Assembly: GCA_046483385.1 (NCBI GenBank)
Contig: JAWODG010000116.1
Span: 1-18,172, forward strand
Origin: B1Sed10-231 sp046483385
Lineage (GTDB): Bacteria > Planctomycetota > Brocadiia > SM23-32
DNA length: 18,172 bases
Direction of reading: 5' to 3'
Below are positions 1 through 6,807 of the stretch, piece by piece. Both the position numbers and the translations under genes were made by a program. The first letter of the stretch is position 1. Every line of letters begins with the position of its first letter. The notes under the pieces were generated by a model that worked only from the letters and a program-made list of their open reading frames with translations, had not been told where the DNA came from and ran no database searches.

Positions 1-107
1 GTCGGGAGCAGGCAGCTAGCGGCACCAGCAGTAGCACCACCAGCAGCAGATGGGGACCCCGTAGCAGGGACCTCCCGGGCGGACGGCTGCCACCGTGCCC
101 GCGGTCC
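1..107. other. Non-homologous window end, probable chimeric join
   Basis: The glutamate dehydrogenase frame stays open to base 3, but the family match stops abruptly after the conserved SYFEMV at 108-125; what follows does not resemble the expected aromatic/acidic C-terminus. The stretch includes a low-complexity run (positions 22-49, CAG/ACC-rich). Read on the minus strand one frame over from the gdh frame, positions 49-2 give a leucine/valine-rich run followed by L-A-A-C-S, which looks like a lipoprotein signal peptide, but no ATG/GTG/TTG start precedes it within the foreign piece. I infer an assembly or amplification join near 107; a true frameshift within gdh is less likely because no frame recovers the C-terminus. 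Confidence 0.55.
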
Positions 108-1169
108 CACCATCTCGAAGTAGGAGACGGTCACGCCGCCGGCGTTGCACAGGAAGTCGGGCAGCACGTGCACGCCGTTCTCGTACAGCACTTCGTCCGC
201 CTCCGGCGTGGTCGGGCCGTTGGCCAGCTCGCCGACGATGGACGCCTGTATCTTCTCGGCATTCTCGGCCGTGATGACGTTCTCCAGGGCCGCCGGAATC
301 AGGATGTCGACATCCAGCTCCAGCAGGTCGCCGTTCGAGATGGTCTGCGAGCCGGGGAAGTTCACCACCGAGCCCGTCTCCCTCTTATGGGCGGCCACGG
401 CGTCCGGGTCGAGCCCGTCCTCGTCGATGATGGCGCCCTTGCTGTCGCTGACGGCCACCACCTTGCAGCCGTAAAGCGCGTCGGCAAAGTAAGCGGCGTA
501 ATAGCCGGCGTTGCCGTAGCCCTGGATGGCCACGGTGGCGCCGTTCAGGTCCACACCGCACTCCCGGGCCGCCTCCCGGATAGCGAACCAGCCGCCGCGG
601 GCCGTTGCATCGCCGCGTCCGGCCGAGCCGCCGACGGCCAGCGGCTTGCCGGTGATGACGCCGAACTGGTTCCGGCCCACCAGCTTGGAATACTCGTCCA
701 TCATCCAGGCCATTATCTGCGGATTGGTGTACACGTCGGGCGCCGGAACATCGCGGTCCGGGCCGATGGCGCGTCCGAGTGCGCGGATATAGGCGCGGCT
801 CACGCGCTCCAGTTCGGCCTGCGACATTTCCTTTGGATTGCAGATGACGCCGCCCTTGCCGCCGCCGAGCGGCACGTCCATCAGGGCGCACTTCCACGTC
901 ATCCAGGCCGCCAGCGCGCGCACCGTGTCAATGGTCTCCTCCGGGTGGAACCGGATCCCGCCCTTCGTGGGGCCTTTCGCGTCGTTGTACTGCACGCGGA
1001 AGCCCTGGAACACCTTCACGGTTCCGTCGTCCATGCGCACGGGAAGGCTGACCCACATCTCACGCATGGGCCGGCGCAGCATGGCGTGCACGCCGGGGTC
1101 CAGTTTCAATATGTCCGCGCAGCGGTCCACCTGCTGCTGCACTACTGCAAACGGGTTGAAATCAGCCAT
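108..1169 (-). CDS. gdhA: Glu/Leu/Phe/Val-type glutamate dehydrogenase, C-terminus cut off
   Basis: Catalyses reversible oxidative deamination of glutamate to 2-oxoglutarate and ammonia in the cytoplasm. ATG at 1169 is preceded by GGAG (1178-1181) with 8 nt spacing. I translated 354 residues that match the family. Visible motifs: PTKGGIRFHP (about 67-76), PLGGGKGG (100-107, catalytic Lys105), PAPDV (142-146, Asp145), GKPLAVGGSAGR (174-185), the Rossmann loop QGYGNAG (216-222), an acidic residue ending beta-2 (VSDS, 240-243; favours NAD), ANGPTTPEAD (316-325) and NAGGVTVSYFE (342-352). Lys69, Lys93, Lys105 and Asp145 have the same mutual spacing as Lys89, Lys113, Lys125 and Asp165 of the Clostridium symbiosum enzyme. 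Family members run about 410-420 residues, so roughly 60 C-terminal residues are missing at the junction, not by a stop. It is transcribed from its own promoter, separate from the secretin locus upstream. Confidence 0.93.
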
Positions 1170-1234
1170 AGTACGAACTCCGAGCTTGGGGTGCTGTCCC
1201 GACCCGCGCCGACGGGCCGGCGGTCCATTGAAAC

Positions 1235-1270
1235 CGGGGCGCAAGGCGCAGAGGAGTTCCGTGCGCCCCG
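1235..1270 (-). other. 9-bp GC stem-loop in the glutamate dehydrogenase leader
   Basis: CGGGGCGCA (1235-1243) pairs perfectly with TGCGCCCCG (1262-1270) around an 18-nt loop. It starts a few bases after the predicted transcription start. It could act as a leader structure for the dehydrogenase mRNA or end transcripts coming from the upstream subunit gene; there is no real T-run after it on the minus strand, so a classical intrinsic terminator is not supported. Confidence 0.4.
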
Positions 1271-1282
1271 TGGAGAGTCGGG

Positions 1283-1311
1283 AATATATCACGGCGAAGC
1301 GGTTCAGACAA
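1283..1311 (-). promoter_or_regulatory. sigma70-type promoter for glutamate dehydrogenase
   Basis: On the minus strand TTGTCT (1311-1306), 17 nt spacer, TATATT (1288-1283; 5 of 6 to consensus). Predicted start of transcription near 1276 gives a leader of about 107 nt before the ATG at 1169. The -10 box lies in the only AT-rich spot of this 159-nt gap. Confidence 0.55.
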
Positions 1312-1328
1312 GTGGAGACGAGTGTGCC

Positions 1329-1808
1329 TCAGGGGCCAACCCAGCTAACGGTCAACGTCTGGGTGGCCGAGTAAGCGCCCGCGTCGGCGGCGCCCGGACC
1401 GGGCATGGACGCCCGCACGTGCAGGGTCACATCCACGTCGTCGTCACCGGCGACGTGCGTGATTGATACCGCCGGAACGAGGAAGGAATCGTGCGTTGTC
1501 CACGTGGTGCCTCCCGCGCCAGTGGCTGTGATCCCCTCCCCATCGAAGCCGAGCCGGTATTCGGTAAGAAGTGTTTCGCCCCCCGGCCCGGAGAGTTGAG
1601 CGCTGCTGGTATTGTCCGCTGAAAGCTCGGCGTCCCCTGTTAGGACCAGCCGCTGAGTGGAGTTGCCGGTCACCACGTCCGCCGTGCTCGTGAGGTCCGG
1701 CAGTGTGACGGAGGAGAAGTTGCCGTCCCAGTACATCGTCTGAGCGAGAAGGGGGACGTGAACGGCCAGGACTGCTACGGCCGCCACCACGAGGGTTCGA
1801 CGCTTCAT
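1329..1808 (-). CDS. Secreted beta-rich subunit-like protein (paralogue B)
   Basis: A 159-residue exported protein. ATG at 1808 is preceded by GGGGGAGG (1813-1820), only 4 nt away from the start. Residues 1-23 form a signal peptide (MKRR, hydrophobic core, cleavage expected after LLAQ). The mature part is Thr/Ser/Gly/Asp-rich with alternating beta-like pattern, no cysteine, and ends in GAYSATQTLTVSWVGP. It is clearly homologous to the protein at 4623-5156: both have a W-D-x-N-F start, LLTEYRL/LYTEYGL, THVAGD, DVTL-x-VRAS, and the AG-x-YSATQTLT-x-SW terminus. The fold and ending resemble pilin/coat-like proteins of the DUF4402 or spore-coat-U kind, but this is by eye only. Last gene of the secretin locus, 79 nt after the secretin stop. 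Function unknown; a secreted structural subunit or secretin substrate is the most economical idea. Confidence 0.8.
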   Translation of the reverse strand: MKRRTLVVAAVAVLAVHVPLLAQTMYWDGNFSSVTLPDLTSTADVVTGNSTQRLVLTGDAELSADNTSSAQLSGPGGETLLTEYRLGFDGEGITATGAGGTTWTTHDSFLVPAVSITHVAGDDDVDVTLHVRASMPGPGAADAGAYSATQTLTVSWVGP

Positions 1809-1887
1809 CCGGCCTCCCCCCTGCCTTGTCTGCCGAACTCATAAGCCCCGCCGCAAGGCACGGACTCAACGTACGCGCAACGCGCGC

Positions 1888-3309
1888 TCATTCCACCGCC
1901 CCCGCCGAGTGGGGCGGCTGATTGTGGGGCGCCCCGGCAACGGCATCGGCCGTTGCCTCGGGGGGCGAGTCCGCTTCCTTCATGCCCTGAAGCTCGCCGG
2001 GCACGTCCAGCATCTCGTGCCGCTCGGACAGGGGACTCTCGCCTTCCTGCATCAGACGGGGAGTGATGAAGATGACGATCTCCTTCTTCACTTCCTCGCG
2101 CTTCTTCGAGCGGAACAGCGCGCCGAGCAGCGGAATGGAGCCGAGCACGGGCACGCGCCGAACCTGGTCCCGCTCCTGGGTCTCAACCAGCCCGCCGATT
2201 ACAATGGCGTCCCCTTCCCGGACGCGCACCCGCGTCCGGGCCTTCCGTCGCTGGATGACGGGCAGGTCGCCTGCGCTGACGCCCCGCTCAGCACCCGTCA
2301 CCTTGTTGGGCTCGCTGGCAACGTCACTGACCTCGGTGGAGACATTGACTGTGATGTCCCCTTCCTTGCCGATATGAGGGGTCATCTCAAGCACTACACC
2401 GGACCTGACGACCTGCAGCTCGGTCCGCAGGAACGCGCCGTTGATGTCCGTGAGTATGTTGAAGTACTGCTCGCGGGATATATCGATGACGGCCGGCTCT
2501 CCGTTGAGGGTGGCCACGCGGGGCCGCGACCGAATGCCCGCCACCCCTCGCTCCACCAGCATGCGCAGGGTGATCAGCAGCGAGCGGAACTCCTGCTCGT
2601 CCACGCTGGCGTAACGCGCTGTGCCGACGAAGTTCTCCGTCTGCTCCACGATGCTGAAGACCGTGTCCGGCCCGGTGCGGGTCCAGTCGATGCCCAGTTC
2701 GCTGCCGGCGTTGCGGGCCAGTTCCACGACCAGCGCCTCCAGCACCACCTGCCGGCGCGGTACGTCCAGTTGCCCGACGATCTCCATTACCTGTTCGATC
2801 CGGTCCTCCGGGGCATAGATGAGCACCTCGGTGGGCCGGCGCCCGCTGCTGACGTACGGCACGAGTTCCCGGGGCAGGGAATTCTGCAGGTGCTGCGCTG
2901 TGATGTAGTTCAGGTAAACGCGCCGGCTCCGGGCGAGGCGCGGGAAACTGGGTGAGTCCGGCCGGCCGCTGCCGATGACGAAGAAGTCTTCAGACACCTC
3001 CCGCACGGAAAGCCCCTGCCCCGCAGTTATCTTCCGGAGGGCCACCTCCAGCGGCGTATCCTCGGCCTCCAGCGATATCAGGGTGTCCTCGACCGCCGGA
3101 TCGACCGAGACGGTGACCCCCGCCTGCATGCCGATATCCCGCACGACTTGCCGCAAGGGCACGTCGATCCAGACATTGCTGACCGCCCGGTCGGGCGCTT
3201 GCTCGCGGGCTTTCAGCGCCGCGGGGCACAGAAGCAGTAGAGCTGCAGCGACGGCGATCACGTTCCGCCTCAAGCGTCTGCATCCGTCATGCTGTATGGC
3301 CGCATTCAT
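1888..3309 (-). CDS. Small outer-membrane secretin (GspD/PilQ superfamily)
   Basis: Forms a multimeric outer-membrane channel. ATG at 3309, four bases after the upstream stop, with GGAG (3317-3320) overlapping the end of that gene: translational coupling is likely. 473 residues: signal peptide (1-35, RRLRR then a long hydrophobic run), STN/N0 domain (46-112), one N1-like secretin_N domain (128-183, ITAQHLQNSL to VGQLDVPRRQVVLEALVVEL), and secretin barrel domain (186-419) with SRPRVATLNG (261-270) and the signature VPVLGSIPLLGALF (386-399) followed by KEIVIFITPRLM. A proline/alanine-rich 54-residue tail follows. This is far shorter than type II GspD (about 650) because N2/N3 domains are missing; size is closer to filamentous-phage pIV. 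No ATPase, platform or pseudopilin gene lies nearby, so a complete type II or type IV pilus role cannot be claimed. The neighbours suggest it exports the flanking subunits. Confidence 0.92.
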   Translation of the reverse strand: MNAAIQHDGCRRLRRNVIAVAAALLLLCPAALKAREQAPDRAVSNVWIDVPLRQVVRDIGMQAGVTVSVDPAVEDTLISLEAEDTPLEVALRKITAGQGLSVREVSEDFFVIGSGRPDSPSFPRLARSRRVYLNYITAQHLQNSLPRELVPYVSSGRRPTEVLIYAPEDRIEQVMEIVGQLDVPRRQVVLEALVVELARNAGSELGIDWTRTGPDTVFSIVEQTENFVGTARYASVDEQEFRSLLITLRMLVERGVAGIRSRPRVATLNGEPAVIDISREQYFNILTDINGAFLRTELQVVRSGVVLEMTPHIGKEGDITVNVSTEVSDVASEPNKVTGAERGVSAGDLPVIQRRKARTRVRVREGDAIVIGGLVETQERDQVRRVPVLGSIPLLGALFRSKKREEVKKEIVIFITPRLMQEGESPLSERHEMLDVPGELQGMKEADSPPEATADAVAGAPHNQPPHSAGAVE

Positions 3310-3313
3310 GTGC

Positions 3314-4591
3314 TCACTCCGCGACGTGCAAAAGCACCTCTACAGTCCTGCCTTCGGGTTTAGCGTCCTCCGTCAGCGCCCCGACTTCGGCCTCAATCTT
3401 CAAAGCCGCTTCGTATTCGCCCGGCTCGGCGTCGGGCGGCACTCTGACCTTTCCGACTATGGCTCGGTGCATCGCCGGCGCCAGCGTGAAGCTGGTTGGT
3501 GACAGGGCCACCCAACCTTCCGGCACAGTGCCCGACTCAAGGTTGGCCCGCACACGCATAGTCGAGCCCGACTCGTTGCTGAGATCAACGGAGAAGGAGG
3601 TGAAGCGTCCGGGGTTGAGCGTCAAGTCGACCTGTTCGCGCTGCACTCCGGCACCGGAGGGTCCCTCCCCCGCACCCACTCGTTTCCACGTGACCGCCAG
3701 CGACTCGGGGACGGAGAACTCCGCCTCAGCGAAAGCGCGCCGGCCCGCCTCCCCTTCCGCCGCCAGAACACAGCGAACCACGTAGTTTCCTGCCGCCAGG
3801 GGCTCGGCCAGGATTCCTTTGAAGATTCGCCTGTCGCCCGGCAGTACGCGCCGACGACGCGAGTGCAGAGGCACCTGCGCCACCTGGCGACGACCGTCCA
3901 GATAGAGGGTTGCCGTGGCATCGCCGACGAACCCAACCAGGCCTTCGTTGGCCACCTCCGCGACCACGCGCAGACCCGCGTGGCCGTCCTCGTCTTCCTG
4001 CTCAACGGCGAAAGTGGGCAGGTCGACGGCGACCGAGGCGATTTCGGGTCGGGCAATGTGCGTGCGCCGGACCACCCGGACGAAGACGGCGGACGCCGTG
4101 CGCAGCACCACGTTCACGCCGCTCTCATCGCGCGGACCGTCCAGGGTGGTCATGACGACCGCCCAGTAGTCGCCGTCGGCGTCCAGGGGCGCCGATATGG
4201 TGCCGCGCACCGTTCGCTTCTCCCCCGGTTGCAGCAGGACCTCGCTCGCATCCAGCTCCGTCCATGGGATGGCCGAACGCTCGTGGCGCAGTTCATCCCC
4301 GAACTCCAGAGCCCCTTCAGCGGAGACGGTGAAATCGGTCAGTGCCACGCGCACCCGCGCGGCCCGCGTCCGCGAATCACGCTGCACGTTATTCAGTGTG
4401 AGGGTGAATTCAGCGCTCCGTCCCGGGCGGACCGTGACCTGCTGCTGAAGAGGCGATACAGCAACACCTGCACTGGCCGGCGCGGCCGGCAGACCAAGGG
4501 ACAGAAGGACCGTCACGAGCACCAGCGCACCCATGCCGGACAGACCACGGAAAGGCCTGCGGCCCGGAATGTTTTTGCACAACCATTGCAT
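3314..4591 (-). CDS. Periplasmic PapD-like / NEW3-like Ig-domain protein, possible chaperone
   Basis: 425 residues. ATG at 4591 has GGAGGG (4602-4607) 10 nt upstream; Met20 is an alternative. Residues 20-41 are the signal-peptide core ending ASAG. Three Ig-like sandwiches follow. Residues 43-175 resemble the first domain of pilus chaperones: VAVSPLQQQVTVRPGRSAEFTLTL-type strand, then SAIPWTELDASEVLLQPGEKRTV, then DGDYWAVVMTTLDG. Residues 182-295 form a CARDB-like sandwich (VVAEVANEGLVGFVGDATATLYLDG). Residues 320-425 resemble NEW3-type domains (DLTLNPGRFTSFSVDLSNES, VALSPTSFTLAPAMHRAIVGKVRVPPDAEPGEY). Lies 31 nt after subunit A and 4 nt before the secretin. No usher is present. I infer a periplasmic chaperone or fibre-bound accessory protein; direct evidence for substrate binding is lacking. 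Confidence 0.82.
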   Translation of the reverse strand: MQWLCKNIPGRRPFRGLSGMGALVLVTVLLSLGLPAAPASAGVAVSPLQQQVTVRPGRSAEFTLTLNNVQRDSRTRAARVRVALTDFTVSAEGALEFGDELRHERSAIPWTELDASEVLLQPGEKRTVRGTISAPLDADGDYWAVVMTTLDGPRDESGVNVVLRTASAVFVRVVRRTHIARPEIASVAVDLPTFAVEQEDEDGHAGLRVVAEVANEGLVGFVGDATATLYLDGRRQVAQVPLHSRRRRVLPGDRRIFKGILAEPLAAGNYVVRCVLAAEGEAGRRAFAEAEFSVPESLAVTWKRVGAGEGPSGAGVQREQVDLTLNPGRFTSFSVDLSNESGSTMRVRANLESGTVPEGWVALSPTSFTLAPAMHRAIVGKVRVPPDAEPGEYEAALKIEAEVGALTEDAKPEGRTVEVLLHVAE

Positions 4592-4622
4592 GGTTTGCGG
4601 ACCCTCCCTCGGCGCGCGCGGT

Positions 4623-5156
4623 TTAGGTGCCGGCCCAGCTCGCGGTCAGGGTCTGGGTGGCGCTGTAGGTGCCGGCGTCGCCGAGCGTGCCGGCCGGGTT
4701 CGACGCCCGGACCTGAAGAGTAACGTCAACGGCGCCGTCGCCCGCCACGTGGGTAACGGCCGACCCGCCGCTGAGGAATGAGCTGTACACCGTGTAGGCG
4801 ACGTCGGACCCGCCGGTGGCCGTCACGCCGTCGCCGTCGTACTGCAGACCATACTCGGTGTAGAGCGTATCGCTGCCGGGTTCGCTGAGTTCCGCCGTGG
4901 TGGAGGTATCCGCGGTGATGCTCACGTCCCCGTTGGTGAACAGGGTGACCGTGGAGCTGCCGGTCAGGACGTCGGCCTGCGCGGAAATGGTGCCCAGGTC
5001 GACCGCCGCGAAGTTGCTGTCCCACTCCATGATGTCGGCGACGGTGGCCTGAATGCTGCATGTGGCGGTGTCGTCAGCCGGTTGGGCGGCGGCCAGGTGA
5101 GCACATGCGAACGCCGCGATGGCCAGAACGACGGCGCTGAGACGTGAAGTAGACAT
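4623..5156 (-). CDS. Secreted beta-rich subunit-like protein (paralogue A)
   Basis: 177 residues, first gene of the locus. ATG at 5156 with GAAGGGAG (5163-5170) 6 nt upstream. Signal peptide 1-25 (MSTSRLSAVVLAIAAFACAHLAAAQ), then a short linker with one cysteine (ATCSIQATV) absent from the paralogue, then a beta-rich domain: WDSNFAAVDLG, LYTEYGLQYDGDGVTATGG, THVAGDGAVDVTLQVRAS, and the end AGTYSATQTLTASWAGT. The A-G-T-Y-x-A-T-x-T-L-T terminal strand is like the last strand of DUF4402/coat-protein-U type secreted subunits. Compared with paralogue B the N-terminal linker is longer, which could act as a donor segment or anchoring piece; this is inference. TAA stop 31 nt before the chaperone-like gene. 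Confidence 0.82.
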   Translation of the reverse strand: MSTSRLSAVVLAIAAFACAHLAAAQPADDTATCSIQATVADIMEWDSNFAAVDLGTISAQADVLTGSSTVTLFTNGDVSITADTSTTAELSEPGSDTLYTEYGLQYDGDGVTATGGSDVAYTVYSSFLSGGSAVTHVAGDGAVDVTLQVRASNPAGTLGDAGTYSATQTLTASWAGT

Positions 5157-5571
5157 GTCTGACTCCCTTCACTCCGACAGAGTCGCGAAGTCATGCAACC
5201 ATGCCGTCCCCCCCGTTTCGGCAAACCGCATGTTATCCTTTAGCTGTGCAAGTTTAACCGTCCCTCAAAGCGCAAAACAACCTTTGTTCGCAAATTGTGC
5301 AAAGAATATGCCAGCGAAGTCACGTTTGGCGACATCGGATGGGCGTCGGTGGGATTCGGCGACGGACGAAACCGCGTCTCAGGCGCTTCTGAGCCCGCCT
5401 GAAGGCTGTACAGCGGATGGAAAGGCGAATCAGATAGGTGAGAGACTGCTTCCGGCCCAAAAGCTGGCGGACGAGGCCGGGAAGACAATACAGCCCGGCG
5501 GAAAAATATGCGACACACCGCCAGAATGCCCCTTCACGCGCCGAAAAGGGGGGAGATAGGCTCCTGCGACA
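5157..5571. other. AT-richer non-coding region upstream of the secretin locus
   Basis: No convincing gene is present in either strand. Bases 5221-5340 are about 46% G+C by hand count, well below the surrounding genes, as expected for promoter DNA. I found no good -35/-10 pair; the least bad minus-strand candidate is TTAAAC, 16 nt, TAACAT (5254-5227). The element TGTGCAA occurs twice (5245-5251 and 5296-5302, 51 bp apart), and CTTTG...CAAAG forms an imperfect inverted repeat at 5282-5304, both possible regulator sites. The rest up to 5571 shows nothing I recognise. Confidence 0.4.
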
Positions 5572-5630
5572 CAGAATAAAAGCCGTCGCCCGCAAGCGGC
5601 ACGACGAACCGGAAGGTTCGGCCGCGACGC
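5572..5630 (-). terminator. Rho-independent terminator after the phosphoesterase operon
   Basis: Read on the minus strand: outer stem CGTCGC (5629-5624) with GCGACG (5589-5584), overlapping inner stem GCGGC/GCCGC (5625-5621 with 5600-5596), and apical stem CGAACC-TTCC-GGTTCG (5620-5605), followed by GCTTTTATTCT (5582-5572). A strong stacked stem-loop with a T-rich tail 16 nt after the stop of the small gene at 5646. It separates the phosphoesterase operon from the secretin locus. Confidence 0.65.
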
Positions 5631-5645
5631 GCGCCATTCGCTCCG

Positions 5646-5867
5646 CTACTCGCGGGACAGCGATTCCAGGCGTTGCTGCTCCTGCATCGTCTCCAGCATG
5701 ACCTGGTTTTGCAGGTATATCGCAACGAGTGTGTTGGACATAGCCTGCAGGTAGCGTATCTGCCGCGTCTCATGCTCTTCGCGGAACTCCGCGTCGGACA
5801 TGAACCCGAGGGCGTTCTCCACGCGCTGCGTTGCGTCGCTCAGTCTTTCGTCTTGTTCTTCAGGCAT
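5646..5867 (-). CDS. Small charged helical protein, unknown function
   Basis: 73 residues, not recognised. Composition is Glu/Gln/Arg/Met-rich without signal peptide or membrane segment; residues 33-73 (HETRQIRYLQAMSNT to EQQRLESLSRE) read as a long amphipathic helix that could form a coiled coil. No strong Shine-Dalgarno precedes the ATG at 5867. Support for being a real gene: it starts 31 nt after the phosphoesterase stop in the same direction, its stop is followed by a good terminator, and its residue pattern is protein-like and unlike that of the antisense shadow frames. Role unknown; a partner of the phosphoesterase is only a guess from linkage. Confidence 0.65.
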   Translation of the reverse strand: MPEEQDERLSDATQRVENALGFMSDAEFREEHETRQIRYLQAMSNTLVAIYLQNQVMLETMQEQQRLESLSRE

Positions 5868-5898
5868 TTTGGCTCGCTCGGCTCCACAGGTGTAAAGG

Positions 5899-6669
5899 CT
5901 ACAATCCGACTGTTAACCGCTCGCCCAGGGTGTCGGGCAGTTCGGGTTCGTCCTTTATCTTCTGGATCGTCTTGCCGATATCATAGGGGACGCGCTGGAT
6001 GTTTACCACCTTGCTGACGATCCGGAAGCTCATGTCCTCGTCCTGGATGTAGCGGAACTTGAACCGCACCGGGTCCAGCGTGGCGAAGCTGGCCATCCAG
6101 TTCCTGTCGCGGGGCTGGCCCACGCTGCCGGGGTTTATGACCTGCGCCGTCCGCATGGGCAGATGGCTGTGGCCCACCACCAGCATACGTCCACCCGTCT
6201 GCTCCGCCAGGGCCGCCGTGCCCTGCCCCGGCATCACGTATTCATTCAGCATCTGTTCCGGGCTTCCGGGTCGCCCATGAACGATGGTGAGCCCTTCCAC
6301 CTCCAGTTTCAGCGGAAGCTCACGGAGGAACCTCTTGTTCTCCTCCGTCAGCACGCTGTTGGTCCATCGCGACGATGCCTTGGCCACGGAGTTTTTGTCA
6401 TTGTAGATCCGGCGACAGAGTTCCCGCTGCTCCTCCGGCCAGTCGTCATTGCCGGAATCCATCCGGTCCAGATTGGCGCAGACGAAGTCGTGGTTGCCCA
6501 TCACGCAGGCGACCCCACGCTCGCGCAGCAGGTCGCAGCACGCGTTGGGGTCCGGTCCGTATCCGACGACGTCACCCGCGCAGTAGACCGCATAGTCCGA
6601 ATCCACGCGGCTGAGGACCGCCTCGAGGGCTTCCAGATTCCCATGGATGTCGGATATGATCGCGATCAT
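5899..6669 (-). CDS. Calcineurin-like metallophosphoesterase (Metallophos_2 / YfcE-ApaH-like)
   Basis: 256 residues if started at ATG 6669, where the protein begins directly with the family's first strand MIAIISDIHGN. Metal-binding motifs all present: D7-x-H9, GDVVGYGPDP with D33, GNHD (58-61), His131 in IVHGRPGSP, and GHSHLP (166-171, two His). These are the ligands of a two-metal phosphodiesterase active site. INPGSVGQPRDRN (178-190) is the usual conserved loop after the last histidine. In-frame starts at 6699 and 6762 would add 10 or 31 residues without family counterpart, and a predicted -10 box at 6714-6719 lies between them and the preferred start. No clear Shine-Dalgarno. Cytoplasmic; substrate (cyclic nucleotide, dinucleotide or phosphoprotein) cannot be told. 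Cotranscribed with the small protein downstream. Confidence 0.88.
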   Translation of the reverse strand: MIAIISDIHGNLEALEAVLSRVDSDYAVYCAGDVVGYGPDPNACCDLLRERGVACVMGNHDFVCANLDRMDSGNDDWPEEQRELCRRIYNDKNSVAKASSRWTNSVLTEENKRFLRELPLKLEVEGLTIVHGRPGSPEQMLNEYVMPGQGTAALAEQTGGRMLVVGHSHLPMRTAQVINPGSVGQPRDRNWMASFATLDPVRFKFRYIQDEDMSFRIVSKVVNIQRVPYDIGKTIQKIKDEPELPDTLGERLTVGL

Positions 6670-6713
6670 CGCGCCGGCCGGTCGGATTGCGGGAAGCATC
6701 AAGGAACGCGCCC

Positions 6714-6743
6714 ATTTTACCAAAGCCCCGCCACGGACCGCAA
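6714..6743 (-). promoter_or_regulatory. Possible promoter of the phosphoesterase operon
   Basis: Minus strand TTGCGG (6743-6738), 18 nt, TAAAAT (6719-6714; 5 of 6). Predicted start near 6707 leaves a leader of about 38 nt to the ATG at 6669. The -35 is weak. It lies in the 138-nt gap after the ankyrin gene. Confidence 0.4.
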
Positions 6744-6807
6744 CTCGCACAGCCGGCGGCACGCAACTCGCGTCACTCCAGCGGCCGATATCAACTGAGG
6801 AGCGCGT

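Noticed and set aside
168..1466. 432-codon open frame on the plus strand opposite glutamate dehydrogenase
   Set aside because: It runs antisense to a clear enzyme and ends in another gene's antisense; the residue pattern is His/Gly/Arg-rich as expected from GC-rich mirror frames.
1888..3309. Calling the secretin a type II secretion GspD
   Set aside because: N2/N3 domains and all partner genes (GspC, E, F, G) are absent; only the superfamily is supported.
5440..5530. Possible cobalamin or other riboswitch because of GGCCGGGAAGAC and GCCCGGCGG segments
   Set aside because: The conserved core boxes of cobalamin, TPP, c-di-GMP or SAM riboswitches were not found in order; only generic GC pairing.
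5119..5559. 146-codon plus-strand frame in the gap upstream of the secretin locus
   Set aside because: Starts inside subunit A antisense, no Shine-Dalgarno, composition not protein-like; the region reads better as regulatory DNA.
6670..6762. Upstream starts of the phosphoesterase at 6762 or 6699
   Set aside because: They add residues with no family counterpart and overlap the predicted promoter; ATG 6669 begins directly with the first conserved strand.
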